Source: Bradyrhizobium vignae (GTDB lineage: Bacteria; Pseudomonadota; Alphaproteobacteria; Rhizobiales; Xanthobacteraceae). From it: a stretch of 64,000 nucleotides of DNA. Positions 8,846-19,533 of the stretch are shown one piece after another. Below the pieces are notes generated by a model, which was given only the letters and a program-made list of their open reading frames with translations, did not search any database and had not been told where the DNA came from. The translations under genes and the position numbers were made by a program. Where the stretch lies: contig NZ_RDQF01000001.1 in the NCBI RefSeq assembly GCF_004114425.1, forward strand, positions 124,001 through 188,000, read 5' to 3'. Each line of letters opens with the position of its first letter. The first letter of the stretch is position 1.

Positions 8846-9547
8846 TTAGTGGTTCTCCATGGGGGTGGCGTTCTTGCCGCGCAGCACGATGTCAAAGCGG
8901 TAGCACAGCGCCCATTCGGGCTTCGTGTTCTCGAGATCGAAAGACGAGACCATCCGCGCCCGCGCCTTCTCGTCCGGCACCGAATTGAAGATCGGGTCGA
9001 ACGGGAACAAGGGATCGTTCGGGAAATACATCTGCGTCACGAGGCGCGTGACGAAGGAATAGCCGAACACCGAGAGATGGATATGCGCGGGCCGCCACGC
9101 ATTGTGGTGATTGCCCCAGGGATAGGCGCCGGGCTTGATGGTGACGAAGCGATAATAGCCTGAAGCATCGCTCACGGTGCGGCCCGCGCCGGTGAAATTC
9201 GGATCGAGCGGCGCGGGATGCTGATCGCGAACATGAATATAGCGGCCGCAGGAATTGGCTTGCCAGATCTCGATCAACGAGTTCGGCACGCCGCGGCCGT
9301 CCTCATCTCGCACGTGGCCATGCACGATGATGCGCTCGCCGATCGGCTCGCCACTGTGTTGGGTGGTAAGATCGTTGTCGCCCTCGCGCACGGTCTCGTG
9401 GCCGTAGACCGGGCCGGTCAGCTCCGACAACGTGTGGCGCATCGGGATCAAGGGCTTGTTCGGCGCCCGCTTGATCGAGCTCTTGTAGTCGGGCGACAGC
9501 GGCAGCGGATGCGCCTTGTTGCTGTCCGTGGGATAGACGAATGTCAT
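8846..9547 (-). CDS. pcaH: Protocatechuate 3,4-dioxygenase, beta subunit
   Basis: This is the iron-bearing subunit, about 233 residues. The non-haem Fe(III) site is visible as the tyrosine of IEIWQANSCGRYIH, the tyrosine of IKPGAYPWGN and the two histidines of WRPAHIHLSVFGYSF. I chose ATG 9547 because a GGAGGAG ribosome-binding site precedes it; the frame is open to 9604 without support. It is the first gene of a pcaHG pair. No pcaQ- or pcaR-like regulator gene is adjacent. Confidence 0.96.
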   Translation of the reverse strand: MTFVYPTDSNKAHPLPLSPDYKSSIKRAPNKPLIPMRHTLSELTGPVYGHETVREGDNDLTTQHSGEPIGERIIVHGHVRDEDGRGVPNSLIEIWQANSCGRYIHVRDQHPAPLDPNFTGAGRTVSDASGYYRFVTIKPGAYPWGNHHNAWRPAHIHLSVFGYSFVTRLVTQMYFPNDPLFPFDPIFNSVPDEKARARMVSSFDLENTKPEWALCYRFDIVLRGKNATPMENH

Positions 9548-9603
9548 TGGCGAACTCCTCCCCGGCCATTTTACGTCTGGCCGGTCAACGCTTCCGCCAA
9601 TCA

Positions 9604-9616
9604 TTATAGGATATAA
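9604..9616. promoter_or_regulatory. AT-rich palindrome upstream of pcaH
   Basis: TTATA-GGA-TATAA is an exact 5-bp inverted repeat 57-69 bases before the pcaH start codon, embedded in an unusually AT-rich stretch (about 9598-9621). It could be a regulator site, part of the promoter, or both. The binding protein is unknown. Confidence 0.4.
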
Positions 9617-9669
9617 CTAATTTGGGGAAGCCGGTTTGGCGGCGTTCCCGCGCCTGCAGCCGGCGGCTC

Positions 9670-10563
9670 TTACCTGATCGGCGCGCGCGGAAGCACGGCC
9701 TCCCCGGCCTCGAGCCGGTAGGTATGGTCGAGCGAATACCAGGGCACGGAGACGTCCTTCGCAGTCGGATGCGGCGTCGCGTGGCGCACGAATTTGCCGA
9801 TCAGCGCCTGTGTCACGCCGAATTGCACGTCGCTGTCGATATGGGGATCGGCAGGGTCGTAGACCTGCGAGACCAGCACCTTGAATCCTGGCTTGAAGAT
9901 CAGGGCGTGCAGATGGGCGGGACGATAGGGGTGGCGGCCCTGCGCCTCGAGCAGACGGCCGACCACGCCATCAGTCGGGATGGGATAGCCGACCATCATC
10001 ACCGAGCGGAAGGCGAAGCACCCGTCGGAATCAGTCGTGAACTTGCCGCGCAGGTTCATGTCGGCCTGCTCGGGGTCCTGGTTCTCGTAAAGGCCGACCG
10101 GCGAAGCATGCCAGACATCGACCTCGGCCCCGGCGACGGGCTCGCCGTCCCTGTCGACGACGCGCCCGCTGACGAACAGCGTGGCCCCCGGTGTCTCCGA
10201 GCGCACGATCGATCCGCCATTCTCGACCCGGGGCGAATTCAACCGCCAGAACGGCCCGAGCAATGATTGATCGGTCTCCGTATTGCCCTGATCGCCATTG
10301 TTGAGCAGGCACACCAGCGAGGAGACGCCGAGCGACCCCGCCATCAGCACGACTTCGTTGTGCGTGTCGGTGGTCAGCTTGCCGAGCTCGGCCACGATCG
10401 CCGTGGCATCGCGGAATTCCTTCTCGGTCAGGCGCACGTCGCGTACGAAGGCGTGCAAATGCTTGACCAGAGAGACCATGATCTGGCGCAGCCGCGGATC
10501 GGATGTCCGCTCCATCACCGCCAAGGCTGCGGCCGTGACGTCCTGCTCGCGCTCGATGATCAT
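9670..10563 (-). CDS. Intradiol dioxygenase, hydroxyquinol/catechol 1,2-dioxygenase type
   Basis: This 297-residue enzyme has an N-terminal helical dimerisation domain (TSDPRLRQIMVSLVKHLHAF) and the intradiol core. The core shows LLGPFWRLNSP, VDVWHASPVGLYEN, FRSVMMVGYPIP and HPYRPAHLHALIF, which together give the two tyrosine and two histidine iron ligands. LGPFWR and the overall layout look closer to hydroxyquinol 1,2-dioxygenases than to CatA, but this is judged by eye. It lies between pcaF and pcaH on the same strand and widens the cluster to a second ring-cleavage substrate. Confidence 0.85.
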   Translation of the reverse strand: MIIEREQDVTAAALAVMERTSDPRLRQIMVSLVKHLHAFVRDVRLTEKEFRDATAIVAELGKLTTDTHNEVVLMAGSLGVSSLVCLLNNGDQGNTETDQSLLGPFWRLNSPRVENGGSIVRSETPGATLFVSGRVVDRDGEPVAGAEVDVWHASPVGLYENQDPEQADMNLRGKFTTDSDGCFAFRSVMMVGYPIPTDGVVGRLLEAQGRHPYRPAHLHALIFKPGFKVLVSQVYDPADPHIDSDVQFGVTQALIGKFVRHATPHPTAKDVSVPWYSLDHTYRLEAGEAVLPRAPIR

Positions 10564-10593
10564 GGGACGGTCCTTGAAGCGACAAAAAACGCC

Positions 10594-10674
10594 GTCATTC
10601 CGGGGCGATGCGGAGCATCGAACCCGGAATCTCGAGATCCCGGGTTCGGTGCAAGTGCACCGCCCCGGGATGAC
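10594..10674. repeat. Palindromic intergenic repeat (family B, CCGGGA/ATTCCGG type)
   Basis: It begins GTCATTCCGGGGCGATG and ends CGCCCCGGGATGAC, so its ends are near-complementary, with GAACCCGGAATC and GATCCCGGGTTC as an inner palindrome. It separates pcaF from the downstream dioxygenase gene. Related elements occur at 22331, 36444, 38393, 41907 and 46474. Confidence 0.78.
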
Positions 10675-10692
10675 GGTCCACTGCGTGGACCG

Positions 10693-11901
<1,209 letters not shown>

Positions 11902-12116
11902 CGTTGTTCTCCCTGGCTGCCGCGGTCCGGCCAAATTCTTCAATGTCGACGGAGTTTTAGGAGGGCGCCCGCGGCAGGTCAATTGACGGTTTCGCGTGCG
12001 ATTTGCAGGGGGCTGCGGTCCGCAACGCATGCCGCGGTGCGGACAACGTGGAAAACCTCCCCTGCCCGGCCAAAGCGATAGGAGCAGGAGGCGAAATTTT
12101 GTAGGTTGCGCCGCCC

Positions 12117-14855
12117 ATGACGTTGCAACAGCCCATCTCCGCCCCAGAACCCGAACCCACGCCAGCGCCCCAGGCGGAAGCCGCCGCGCGCGTGACGCCG
12201 ATGATGGAACAGTATCTCGAGATCAAGGCGGCGCATCAGGGCCTCCTGCTGTTCTACCGGATGGGCGACTTTTACGAGCTGTTCTTCGAGGACGCCGAGA
12301 TCGCCTCCAGGACGCTCGGCATCGTGCTGACCAAGCGCGGCAAGCACCAGGGCGCTGACATCCCGATGTGTGGCGTCCCGGTGGAGCGCTCCGAGGATTA
12401 TCTGCATCGTCTCATCAGCGCCGGCCACCGCGTCGCGGTGTGCGAGCAGACCGAGGATCCCGCCGCAGCAAAAGCACGCGGCAACAAGAGCGTGGTGCGC
12501 CGCGGCGTGGTGCGGCTGGTCACGCCGGGCACGCTGACCGAGGACACGCTGCTGGATGCGCGCGCCAACAATTACCTGCTCGCGATCGCGCGCGCGCGTT
12601 CGTCCGCCGGTGGCGACCGCTTCGGCCTCGCCTGGATCGACATCTCGACCGCCGAATTCATGGTGACCGAGGTTTCAGGCGGAGAGCTCGCGGCGACGCT
12701 GGCGCGCATCAACCCCAACGAGGCGATCGTCACTGACGCACTCTATAATGACAGCGAGCTCGGCCAGACCTTGCGCGAGCTGCCGGCGGTGACGCCGCTG
12801 ACCCGCGACGTCTTCGACGGCGCCACCGCCGAAAAGCGGCTCTGCGACTACTTTGCGGTCGCGACCATGGATGGGCTGGCGCAGCTCACCCGCTTGGAGG
12901 CCACCGCCGCGGCCGCCGCCGTCACCTATGTCGACCGCACCCAGGTCGGCAAGCATCCGCCGCTGTCGCCGCCCGCGCGCGAGGCCTCGGACGCGACCAT
13001 GGCGATCGATCCGGCCACCCGCGCCAATCTCGAGCTGACGCGGACGCTCGCCGGCGAACGCCGCGGGTCACTGCTCGACGCCATCGACTGCACTGTCACC
13101 TCTGCGGGTTCGCGCCTGCTCGCGCAGCGGCTCGCGGCACCGCTGACGGATGCACCGGCGATCGCTCGCCGGCTCGATGCGGTCAGCGTCTTCGTTGCCG
13201 ATTCTGCGGCGCGCGAGGACATCCGCAGCATTTTGCGGGGCGCGCCCGACATGTCGCGCGCGCTTGCCCGACTCTCGGTCGGCCGCGGCGGACCGCGCGA
13301 CCTCGCCGGCATCCGCGACGGCATCTTGGCCGCCGACCAGGCGCTGGCGCGGCTCGCCGAACTGGATCAGCCACCGCAGGAGGTCGCAGCGGTGATGGCG
13401 GCGCTGAAGCGACCATCGCGCGCGCTGGCAGCCGAGTTCGCGGCAGCGCTCGATGAGCAGTTGCCGCTGATCAAGCGCGACGGCGGCTTCGTGCGCCAGG
13501 GCTATGAGCCCGCGCTCGACGAGGCGCGAAATCTGCGCGACGCCTCGCGCCTCGTCGTCGCCTCGATGCAGGCCCGCTACGCCGACGATACCGGCGTGAA
13601 GGGTCTCAAGATCCGTCACAACAACGTGCTCGGCTATTTCGTCGAGGTCACCGCACAGCACGGCGACAAGCTGATGTCAGCGCCGCTGAATGCGACCTTC
13701 ATCCACCGCCAGACGCTGGCAGGACAGGTGCGCTTCACCACCTCCGAGCTCGGCGAGATCGAAGCCAAGATCGCCAATGCCGGCGATCGCGCGCTCAACC
13801 TCGAGCTCGAGATCTTCGAAAGGCTCTGCGCGAAGGCCCTCGCGATCAGCGACGATCTGCGCGCGGCGGCGCAAGGTTTTGCGCTGCTCGACGTCGCGAC
13901 GTCGCTGGCCAAGCTGGCGGTCGACGAGAACTACGTCCGGCCCGAAGTCGACGGCTCCCTCGCCTTCGCGATCGAGGCCGGCCGCCATCCCGTGGTCGAG
14001 CAGGCCCTGAAGCGCAACGGCGAGCCGTTCATCGCCAATGCCTGCGACCTGTCGCCGGCGCCCGCACAACAATCCGGCCAGCTCTGGCTGCTCACCGGTC
14101 CCAACATGGCGGGTAAATCGACTTTCCTGCGCCAGAACGCGCTGATCGCCTTGATGGCTCAGATCGGCAGCTTCGTGCCGGCCACGCGTGCGCGGATCGG
14201 CATCGTCGACCGCCTGTTCTCGCGCGTCGGCGCCGCCGACGATCTTGCCCGTGGCCGCTCCACCTTCATGGTGGAGATGGTCGAGACCGCGGCGATCCTC
14301 AATCAGGCCGGCGAGCGCTCACTCGTCATCCTGGACGAGATCGGCCGCGGCACCGCGACCTTCGACGGCCTTTCGATCGCCTGGGCCGCGATCGAGCATC
14401 TGCATGAAAGCAACCGCTGCCGCACGTTGTTCGCAACGCACTATCACGAGCTCACCGCGCTCTCGGCCAAGCTGCCGCGCATGTTCAATGCGACGGTGCG
14501 CGTGAAGGAGTGGCAGGGCAATGTGGTGTTTCTGCACGAGGTGCTGCCGGGCTCGGCCGATCGCTCCTACGGCATCCAGGTGGCGAAACTCGCCGGCCTG
14601 CCACCCGCGGTGATCACGCGCGCCAAATCCGTTCTGTCCAAGTTGGAGGCGCAGGACCGCGGCCAGACCGCGCGAGCCCTCGTGGACGACCTGCCGCTGT
14701 TCGCGGTGCCCTCGCGCGCCGCCACCGAGGCCGCGCCGCCGAGCGAAACCGAGCTGCTGATGGAAGCCGTGAAGGCGCTGCACCCCGACGAGATGTCCCC
14801 GCGCGAGGCGCTCGACGCGCTTTATGCGCTGAAGGCGAAACTGCCGAAGCAGTGA
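12117..14855 (+). CDS. mutS: DNA mismatch repair protein MutS
   Basis: This 912-residue mismatch sensor recognises base mispairs and recruits MutL. It has the N-terminal mismatch-binding domain with [17 protein letters not shown] (the FYE-type wedge motif) and the connector, lever and clamp regions. The ATPase follows, with [18 protein letters not shown] (Walker A), [23 protein letters not shown] (Walker B/signature) and FATHYHEL. Its length is within the normal MutS range. It is divergent from pcaF with a 215-base gap, and a family C repeat follows the stop codon. Confidence 0.98.
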   Translation: MTLQQPISAPEPEPTPAPQAEAAARVTPMMEQYLEIKAAHQGLLLFYRMGDFYELFFEDAEIASRTLGIVLTKRGKHQGADIPMCGVPVERSEDYLHRLISAGHRVAVCEQTEDPAAAKARGNKSVVRRGVVRLVTPGTLTEDTLLDARANNYLLAIARARSSAGGDRFGLAWIDISTAEFMVTEVSGGELAATLARINPNEAIVTDALYNDSELGQTLRELPAVTPLTRDVFDGATAEKRLCDYFAVATMDGLAQLTRLEATAAAAAVTYVDRTQVGKHPPLSPPAREASDATMAIDPATRANLELTRTLAGERRGSLLDAIDCTVTSAGSRLLAQRLAAPLTDAPAIARRLDAVSVFVADSAAREDIRSILRGAPDMSRALARLSVGRGGPRDLAGIRDGILAADQALARLAELDQPPQEVAAVMAALKRPSRALAAEFAAALDEQLPLIKRDGGFVRQGYEPALDEARNLRDASRLVVASMQARYADDTGVKGLKIRHNNVLGYFVEVTAQHGDKLMSAPLNATFIHRQTLAGQVRFTTSELGEIEAKIANAGDRALNLELEIFERLCAKALAISDDLRAAAQGFALLDVATSLAKLAVDENYVRPEVDGSLAFAIEAGRHPVVEQALKRNGEPFIANACDLSPAPAQQSGQLWLLTGPNMAGKSTFLRQNALIALMAQIGSFVPATRARIGIVDRLFSRVGAADDLARGRSTFMVEMVETAAILNQAGERSLVILDEIGRGTATFDGLSIAWAAIEHLHESNRCRTLFATHYHELTALSAKLPRMFNATVRVKEWQGNVVFLHEVLPGSADRSYGIQVAKLAGLPPAVITRAKSVLSKLEAQDRGQTARALVDDLPLFAVPSRAATEAAPPSETELLMEAVKALHPDEMSPREALDALYALKAKLPKQ

Positions 14856-14863
14856 CGGTGCCA

Positions 14864-14942
14864 TAGGGTGGGCAAAAGCGAAGCGTGCCCACGCAAGAGA
14901 TGGTGGGCACGACGCGCCAAGAGCGCGCCTTTGCCCAACCTA
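14864..14942. repeat. Palindromic intergenic repeat (family C)
   Basis: TAGGGTGGGCAAA (14864-14876) and TTTGCCCAACCTA (14930-14942) are the outer arms, with GCGTGCCCAC and GTGGGCACG inside. It lies between convergent mutS and a membrane-protein gene. Its last bases supply the TAG stop codon of that minus-strand gene. Confidence 0.78.
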
Positions 14943-15746
14943 CGAAGTCGTCGCCGCCATCCGCTTCCTTCGCCCATTCCACCACAGCGTCAAATTCCAA
15001 ACGATGCAGGTGGCAAGCCCCAGGCTGAGGCCGATCGCGGAGCCGAAATTGGCCGCGCCGAGATGCAGCACCGCAACCGCCATGCCGAAGCCGAGCAGAC
15101 CCCAGGCGGAGTTGGCAAGCACTGCGGCGGTCGGCGGACCGCCGATGCGCGGATGCAGGATCAGCATGATGCTGGAGAACACTACCGGATACAGCGCGAT
15201 GATGCCGCTGATGCGTGGACCGACCCAGCCGGAGGTCGAGACCACGATCGCGACCAGGATCGCGACCAGCGCAGCCCGCATCGGGATATCGTACCAGCGG
15301 CGCGTCACCAGCGGCATCTTCGCATGGCGATAGCCTGCGAGCAGCGGAATGCAGAGGCCGAATGCGATCAGATTGGCGGCGAGGCCCGCAGTGAGCGACC
15401 AGTCGAACTGGCGAATGATCGAGGCAAGCACGATCCACACTGCGATGGCGCTTCCACAACTCACCACGAGATTGTGCCGCTGTGACAACACGACATAGGT
15501 GAGGCACATGAAGATCGTCGCCGCGTTGACCGGCAGGCTCGCCAGTGCACCCTGCGCGATGAAGGCGGCGTCATGGTCGATCGCAAGAAATACGTAGGAG
15601 GGACCCGCCGAAACCGGCAGGGTCGCGATCAGCGCACCGATCACCGGTCCCGAGCGCTCCGTGATAATCGACGCCGTCACGACGAACGCCGCCGCAATCG
15701 CCATGCGCAGGAGCAGGAAGAGGATGAAATGGAGGTCGAAGGACAT
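14940..15746 (-). CDS. Polytopic membrane protein of unknown function
   Basis: This 268-residue protein has about eight or more hydrophobic segments that cover nearly the whole chain. The basic C-terminus (WWNGRRKRMAATTS) is probably cytosolic. It contains ITERSGPVIGALIATLPVSAGPSYVFLA near the N-terminus and a partly repeated segment, VGPRISGIIALYPVVFSSIMLILHPRIGG, in the second half, which suggests an internal duplication. I cannot name its function. The stop codon lies within a palindromic repeat shared with the mutS 3' side. Confidence 0.8.
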   Translation of the reverse strand: MSFDLHFILFLLLRMAIAAAFVVTASIITERSGPVIGALIATLPVSAGPSYVFLAIDHDAAFIAQGALASLPVNAATIFMCLTYVVLSQRHNLVVSCGSAIAVWIVLASIIRQFDWSLTAGLAANLIAFGLCIPLLAGYRHAKMPLVTRRWYDIPMRAALVAILVAIVVSTSGWVGPRISGIIALYPVVFSSIMLILHPRIGGPPTAAVLANSAWGLLGFGMAVAVLHLGAANFGSAIGLSLGLATCIVWNLTLWWNGRRKRMAATTS

Positions 15747-15791
15747 TTAGCGCGGGATATTATTGTTGAGGAATTTTCCGCGGGCTCGGTT

Positions 15792-15944
15792 CACCTCTCC
15801 CGGAGGGAGAGGTCGATTTGCGCAGCAAATCGGGTGAGGGCCTCTGGTCCCACGAGGGAGCGCAGCCCCTCACCCGCGCCGGAGCCTGCCATCGGGCGCC
15901 TTCGGCGCGACCCGGTGGGCGCGACCTCTCCCTATGGGAGAGGT
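15792..15944. repeat. Palindromic intergenic repeat (family A)
   Basis: The arms ACCTCTCCC and GGGAGAGGT bracket the blocks GAGGTCGATTTGCGCAGC, AAATCGGGTGAGGG and CCCTCACCCGCGCCG. The internal words match 2442-2562 closely, with an extra insertion near GCCTTCGGCGCGACC. It occupies the gap between the membrane-protein gene and the OsmC gene. Confidence 0.8.
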
Positions 15945-15950
15945 GGGCAG

Positions 15951-16460
15951 TCACATCCGCTGCATCGAGACCGAGACCTTCGGGCCGTTCTTGATGGTCT
16001 GGTAGACCACGCAATAGCGCTCGGTGAGCTTGAGCAGGAGATCGAGCTTGTCCTGCGGCGCTGATGTGTCGACCTCGAAGCGGAGGCGGATCTCGGCGAA
16101 GCCGACCGGGGTCTCCTTGTCGACGCCGAGCGTGCCGCGGAAATCGAGATCGCCCTCGGCATAGACGTTACCTGTTTTGAGCGGCACCTCGACAGCCGTC
16201 GCGACCGACTTCAGCGTGACGCCGGCGCAGGCAACCAGCGCCTCCAGCAGCATGTCGCCGGAGCAGAGCTCGAGGCCGGAGCCGCCGGTGGCGGGGTGCA
16301 GGCCAGCCATCGCGATGGCGCGGCCGGTCTCGACCTTGCAGGCGATGCCTTCGCCATCGGTGGAACCCTTGGCCTTCAACGTGATCAGCGCGGCCTTCGG
16401 ATCGGCCTTGTAGCGCTCCTTGAGCGGAGCCTGCATCTGGCGCAGTTCGGCGGCGTCCAT
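15951..16460 (-). CDS. OsmC/Ohr-family protein
   Basis: This 169-residue protein has the OsmC fold. The two redox cysteines expected for thiol-dependent organic-peroxide reduction are visible in LEALVACAGVTLKSVA and TERYCVVYQTI. The central DLDFRGTLGVDKETPVGFAEIRLRF strand region also fits the family. It acts in the cytosol on hydroperoxides or related electrophiles; the exact substrate is unknown. An unusual N-terminal extension rich in MDAAELRQMQAPLKERYK is typical of a subfamily of OsmC proteins. Confidence 0.88.
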   Translation of the reverse strand: MDAAELRQMQAPLKERYKADPKAALITLKAKGSTDGEGIACKVETGRAIAMAGLHPATGGSGLELCSGDMLLEALVACAGVTLKSVATAVEVPLKTGNVYAEGDLDFRGTLGVDKETPVGFAEIRLRFEVDTSAPQDKLDLLLKLTERYCVVYQTIKNGPKVSVSMQRM

Positions 16461-16514
16461 TGTTGTTCTCTCCCGGAAAATCGCCTTTCGATGTACCGGC
16501 TCGGGGCGAGATTG

Positions 16515-17300
16515 TCACCACCACATGGCCTGACCGGGACCCTGGGTTGCGTCCCGGTCGGGCACGTTGCGGTCCAGCGAACGGTCGAGTGATGTCAGGA
16601 CGCTGCGCTTGAATTTCTCGAATAGCGGAGAATTGCGATCGCGTGGCCGGCCGAGACTGATCTCGATCTGATCGAACAGCCGGCCCGGCCGCGGCCGCAT
16701 CACCAGCACGCGATCGGCCAGCACCACGGCCTCGTCTACGTCATGGGTGACGAGGATGAGCGTCGGCCGCGTATCCGCCCAGAGGTCGAGCAAATGATCC
16801 TGGAGATCCCTGCGGGTGAAGGCATCGAGTGCGGAGAACGGCTCGTCGAGCAGCAGCACCTCCGGCTGCGGCACGAGCGCCCGCGCGATCGCAACCCGCT
16901 GCGCCTGACCGCCGGAGAGCTCGCGCGGCCAGGCCTGCGCCTTCTCGGTGAGCCCGACGCGCTCGAGGGCGCGCGCCACCTTCTCGCGCCGCTCGATCGC
17001 AGGCAGATCGGCAAGGCCGAAGCCGATATTGTCGCCGACGCTGAGCCAAGGCAGCAGACGCGGCTCCTGGAAGATGATGCCGATCTTGGCATGGGGCGAA
17101 CTGATCGCTTCGTCATCGAGCGTCACCCCGCCCGAGCTGGCACGATCGAGACCGGCGATGGCGCGCAGCAATGTCGACTTGCCGCAGCCGGAGCCGCCGA
17201 TGATGGCGATGATCTCGCCTAGCCTGATCTCGGCCGAGAAGCGCGCCAGCGCCTCAACACCGTTGGGATAGGTCTTGCTGACCCGGTCGAGCACGAGCAT
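16515..17300 (-). CDS. ABC transporter ATPase, SsuB/TauB/NrtD type
   Basis: This 261-residue nucleotide-binding subunit has GGSGCGKSTLLRAI (Walker A), ELSGGQAQRVAIARAL (signature), VLLLDEPFSALDAFTR (Walker B/D-loop) and LVTHDVDEAV (H-loop). I chose ATG 17300, which gives MLVLDRVSKTYPNG. The family drives uptake of sulfonates, taurine, nitrate or related anions. It starts 4 bases after the stop of the permease gene, which is itself frameshifted, so the transporter may not assemble even though this subunit is intact. Confidence 0.92.
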   Translation of the reverse strand: MLVLDRVSKTYPNGVEALARFSAEIRLGEIIAIIGGSGCGKSTLLRAIAGLDRASSGGVTLDDEAISSPHAKIGIIFQEPRLLPWLSVGDNIGFGLADLPAIERREKVARALERVGLTEKAQAWPRELSGGQAQRVAIARALVPQPEVLLLDEPFSALDAFTRRDLQDHLLDLWADTRPTLILVTHDVDEAVVLADRVLVMRPRPGRLFDQIEISLGRPRDRNSPLFEKFKRSVLTSLDRSLDRNVPDRDATQGPGQAMWW

Positions 17301-17304
17301 CGTC

Positions 17305-18149
17305 TCAAGCTCCCTTTGCCCGCCCGAAGGCGTCCTGCCAGCGCAGGAACGGCGCGGCGGCAAGCTCGATCAGCCAGTCGGTGAGCTTGCCGAGGATGGC
17401 GAAGATCACGATCGCGGCCAGGATCTGCGCGGGCTTGCCGAGCTGCTGGCCGTCGAGCAGGAGATAGCCGAGGCCTTCGGAGGCGCCGATCAATTCGGCC
17501 GCGACCACGAACATCCAGCCGAGGCCAAGACCGATGCGCAGCGAGACGACATAGGCTGGCAGCACCGCGGGCAACAGGCGCGGCGGATCATGGCGAACCC
17601 GGAGAGGCGAAAGACGCGTCCGACCTCGACGATCTTGCGATCGACCGAGAGGATGGCGCCCATCACGCCGAGATAGACCGGGAAGAACACGCCGATCGCG
17701 ATCAGCGCGACCTTCGAGGTCTCGAAGATACCGAGCCAGAGGATGAACAGCGGCACCCAGGCCAGCGACGGGATCGCGCGCAGCGCCTGCACGGTCGGAT
17801 CGAGCAGCCGCCGCGCCAGCGACCAATAGCCGGAGATGGCGCCCAGCAGCGTGCCCGCGACCACGCCGAAGGCGAAGCCGCGCGAGACGCGCCACAGCGT
17901 CGCGGCGATGTGGTGAACCAGCTCGCCGGAGCGGGCAAGCTCGGTGATGGTGGTGAAGATGCGAGAGGGCGGCGGCACCAGGCGCCCGTTCGACCAGCCG
18001 GACCAGACCACGAGCTCCCAGCCGAGCGCGAGCGTCAGCGGCAGCAGCACGCCCAGCATCGGCCGCGCACAACGCGACAGAAGCGACGGCGCGGCAGCAC
18101 TCGCGGCTCTATCAGAAGTTTGTTGCAGAACTGGCGCGTCGGAGATCAT
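17305..18149 (-). pseudogene. ABC transporter permease (SsuC/TauC type) interrupted by a frameshift
   Basis: The N-terminal part (18149 to about 17580) reads as a normal permease through GRVFRLSGFAMIRR. The family continuation LLPAVLPAYVVSLRIGLGLG, with GWMFVVAAELIGASEG after it, then appears in another frame down to 17305. In the first frame translation turns into cysteine-rich non-family sequence and stops at 17490. The break is at about 17574-17583, and adding one base between CGC and CTG restores RRVLLPAVLPAYV. The composite would be about 281 residues, normal for the family. The flanking binding-protein and ATPase genes are intact, so this is either a recent single-base deletion or a sequencing error. 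Confidence 0.85.
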
Positions 18150-18214
18150 GGCCGGTAGGAACCGCGTCTGGTCGGGGAATGCAACACTACTATTGCCGCG
18201 GCTACTGCTGCTCT

Positions 18215-18368
18215 CTTCCTTCTGTGGCCCCTTGTGGGGAAGGTGGCGCGACGCGCCGGATGAGGGGTTCTCTCCACTCGCAACACTGATCGTGAGGATA
18301 GATACCCCTCACCCGGCTTCGCTTTGCGAAGCCACCCTCCCCCCCAAGGGGCCCACAAGGGGGAGGGT
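18215..18368. repeat. Palindromic intergenic repeat (variant of family A)
   Basis: The left part CCCCTTGTGGGGAAGGTGGC pairs imperfectly with GCCACCCTCC and CCCACAAGGGGGAGGG at the right. GGATGAGGGGT and ACCCCTCACCC form the inner arms. It lies between the substrate-binding protein gene and the broken permease gene of one ABC operon. Confidence 0.65.
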
Positions 18369-18375
18369 TACGACA

Positions 18376-19347
18376 TCAATTCGTCGGCAGCGGGACCTGG
18401 TCGTCGATCAGGGCGTCCAGCGTCGCCTTCACGTCGAGCTTGGCATCGACGACACCGGCTTGCTGGAGAGCGAGGCCGGCGGCGAGAATCGATTCGCGTT
18501 GCGGCGCACCGATGCGGCTGTGGGTCAGCTCGGTGCGCTCCTTGAGCTGCTTGTCGACGACAGCCTCGGGCAGTTTCGTGACCGCGATGAAGATCTTCTT
18601 CAGCTCGTCGTAATTCGCCAGCGAATATTTGCGCGCCTCCTCGTAGACCGCGAGGACGCGGCGCGCAATGTCGGGATAGTCCTTCAAGAACTGCTCGCGC
18701 ACATTGAGGATGCCCCAGGTGTTGGCGTCGGCCTTGCGATAGAACAGTTTTGCGCCTTCCTCGACCTCCGCCTGCGCCATCATGGGATCGAGCCCGGCCC
18801 AGGCATCGACGTCGCCACGGATCAGCGCGGTCTTGCCGTCGGCATGCTGGAGCAGCACCGGGGTAATCTCCTTCTCAGTGAGGCCCGCTCCTAACAGCGC
18901 GCGCACCAGGAAGATGTGCGGATCGGTGCCGCGGGTCACGGCGACGCGCTTGCCCTTGAGGTCGGCGACGCCGGCGATCTTGGAGTCCTTGCCGGTCACC
19001 AACGCGGTCCACTCAGGGCGCGAGTAGACATAGATCGACTTGATCGGGTTGCCGTTGATGCGGGCGACCAGCGCCGCCGAGCCGGCGGTCGAGCCGAAGT
19101 CGATCGAGCCGGCGTTGAGGAACTCAAGCGCCTTGTTGGAGCCGGCCGACTGCACCCAGGTGACCGTGATACCGTCCTTGGCGAACTCTTTCTCCAGGAG
19201 CCCCTTCTGCTTCAGGACCAGCGACACCGGATTGTAGGTCGCCCAGTCGATGCGGATCTCCTTGATCGGGTCCGCCGCCTTGGCCGCGGGAGTCAATGCG
19301 AGCGCCACAGCTCCCGCCAGAAGAATACGTCGTGCAATCCCAGCCAT
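18376..19347 (-). CDS. ABC transporter substrate-binding protein, aliphatic sulfonate/taurine type
   Basis: This exported periplasmic protein of about 323 residues has a Sec signal peptide, MAGIARRILLAGAVALALTPAAKA. The SsuA/TauA-like body includes IDWATYNPVSLVLKQKGLLEKEF, WVQSAGSNKALEFLNAGSIDFGSTAG and LKGKRVAVTRGTDPHIFLVRAL. I chose ATG 19347 because AGGAGG stands just upstream; an ATG at 19371 lacks this. It is the first gene of the operon with the frameshifted permease and the ATPase. Confidence 0.9.
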   Translation of the reverse strand: MAGIARRILLAGAVALALTPAAKAADPIKEIRIDWATYNPVSLVLKQKGLLEKEFAKDGITVTWVQSAGSNKALEFLNAGSIDFGSTAGSAALVARINGNPIKSIYVYSRPEWTALVTGKDSKIAGVADLKGKRVAVTRGTDPHIFLVRALLGAGLTEKEITPVLLQHADGKTALIRGDVDAWAGLDPMMAQAEVEEGAKLFYRKADANTWGILNVREQFLKDYPDIARRVLAVYEEARKYSLANYDELKKIFIAVTKLPEAVVDKQLKERTELTHSRIGAPQRESILAAGLALQQAGVVDAKLDVKATLDALIDDQVPLPTN

Positions 19348-19441
19348 GCTCGGCCTCCTGAGAAACTTCATTGTTTTTCAATGAGTTATAGCTAGAGGTC
19401 AACGAGAAAATCCGCCCCTGCAAGCGCGCGGCCCGAGAACA

Positions 19442-19455
19442 GGTTTGCGCAAACC
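19442..19455. promoter_or_regulatory. Exact 14-bp palindrome upstream of glnD
   Basis: GGTTTGCGCAAACC is a perfect palindrome 79-92 bases before the glnD start, in the divergent gap shared with the sulfonate-type binding protein gene. It could be a regulator site for either gene. The factor is unknown. Confidence 0.35.
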
Positions 19456-19533
19456 CGCGGCTTTCCAGCATGGAACGCCTATGCCAGAGAATGGCGGGTG
19501 ACAGCGCCTCTCGCCTCTTATATCGGGTGAGAC

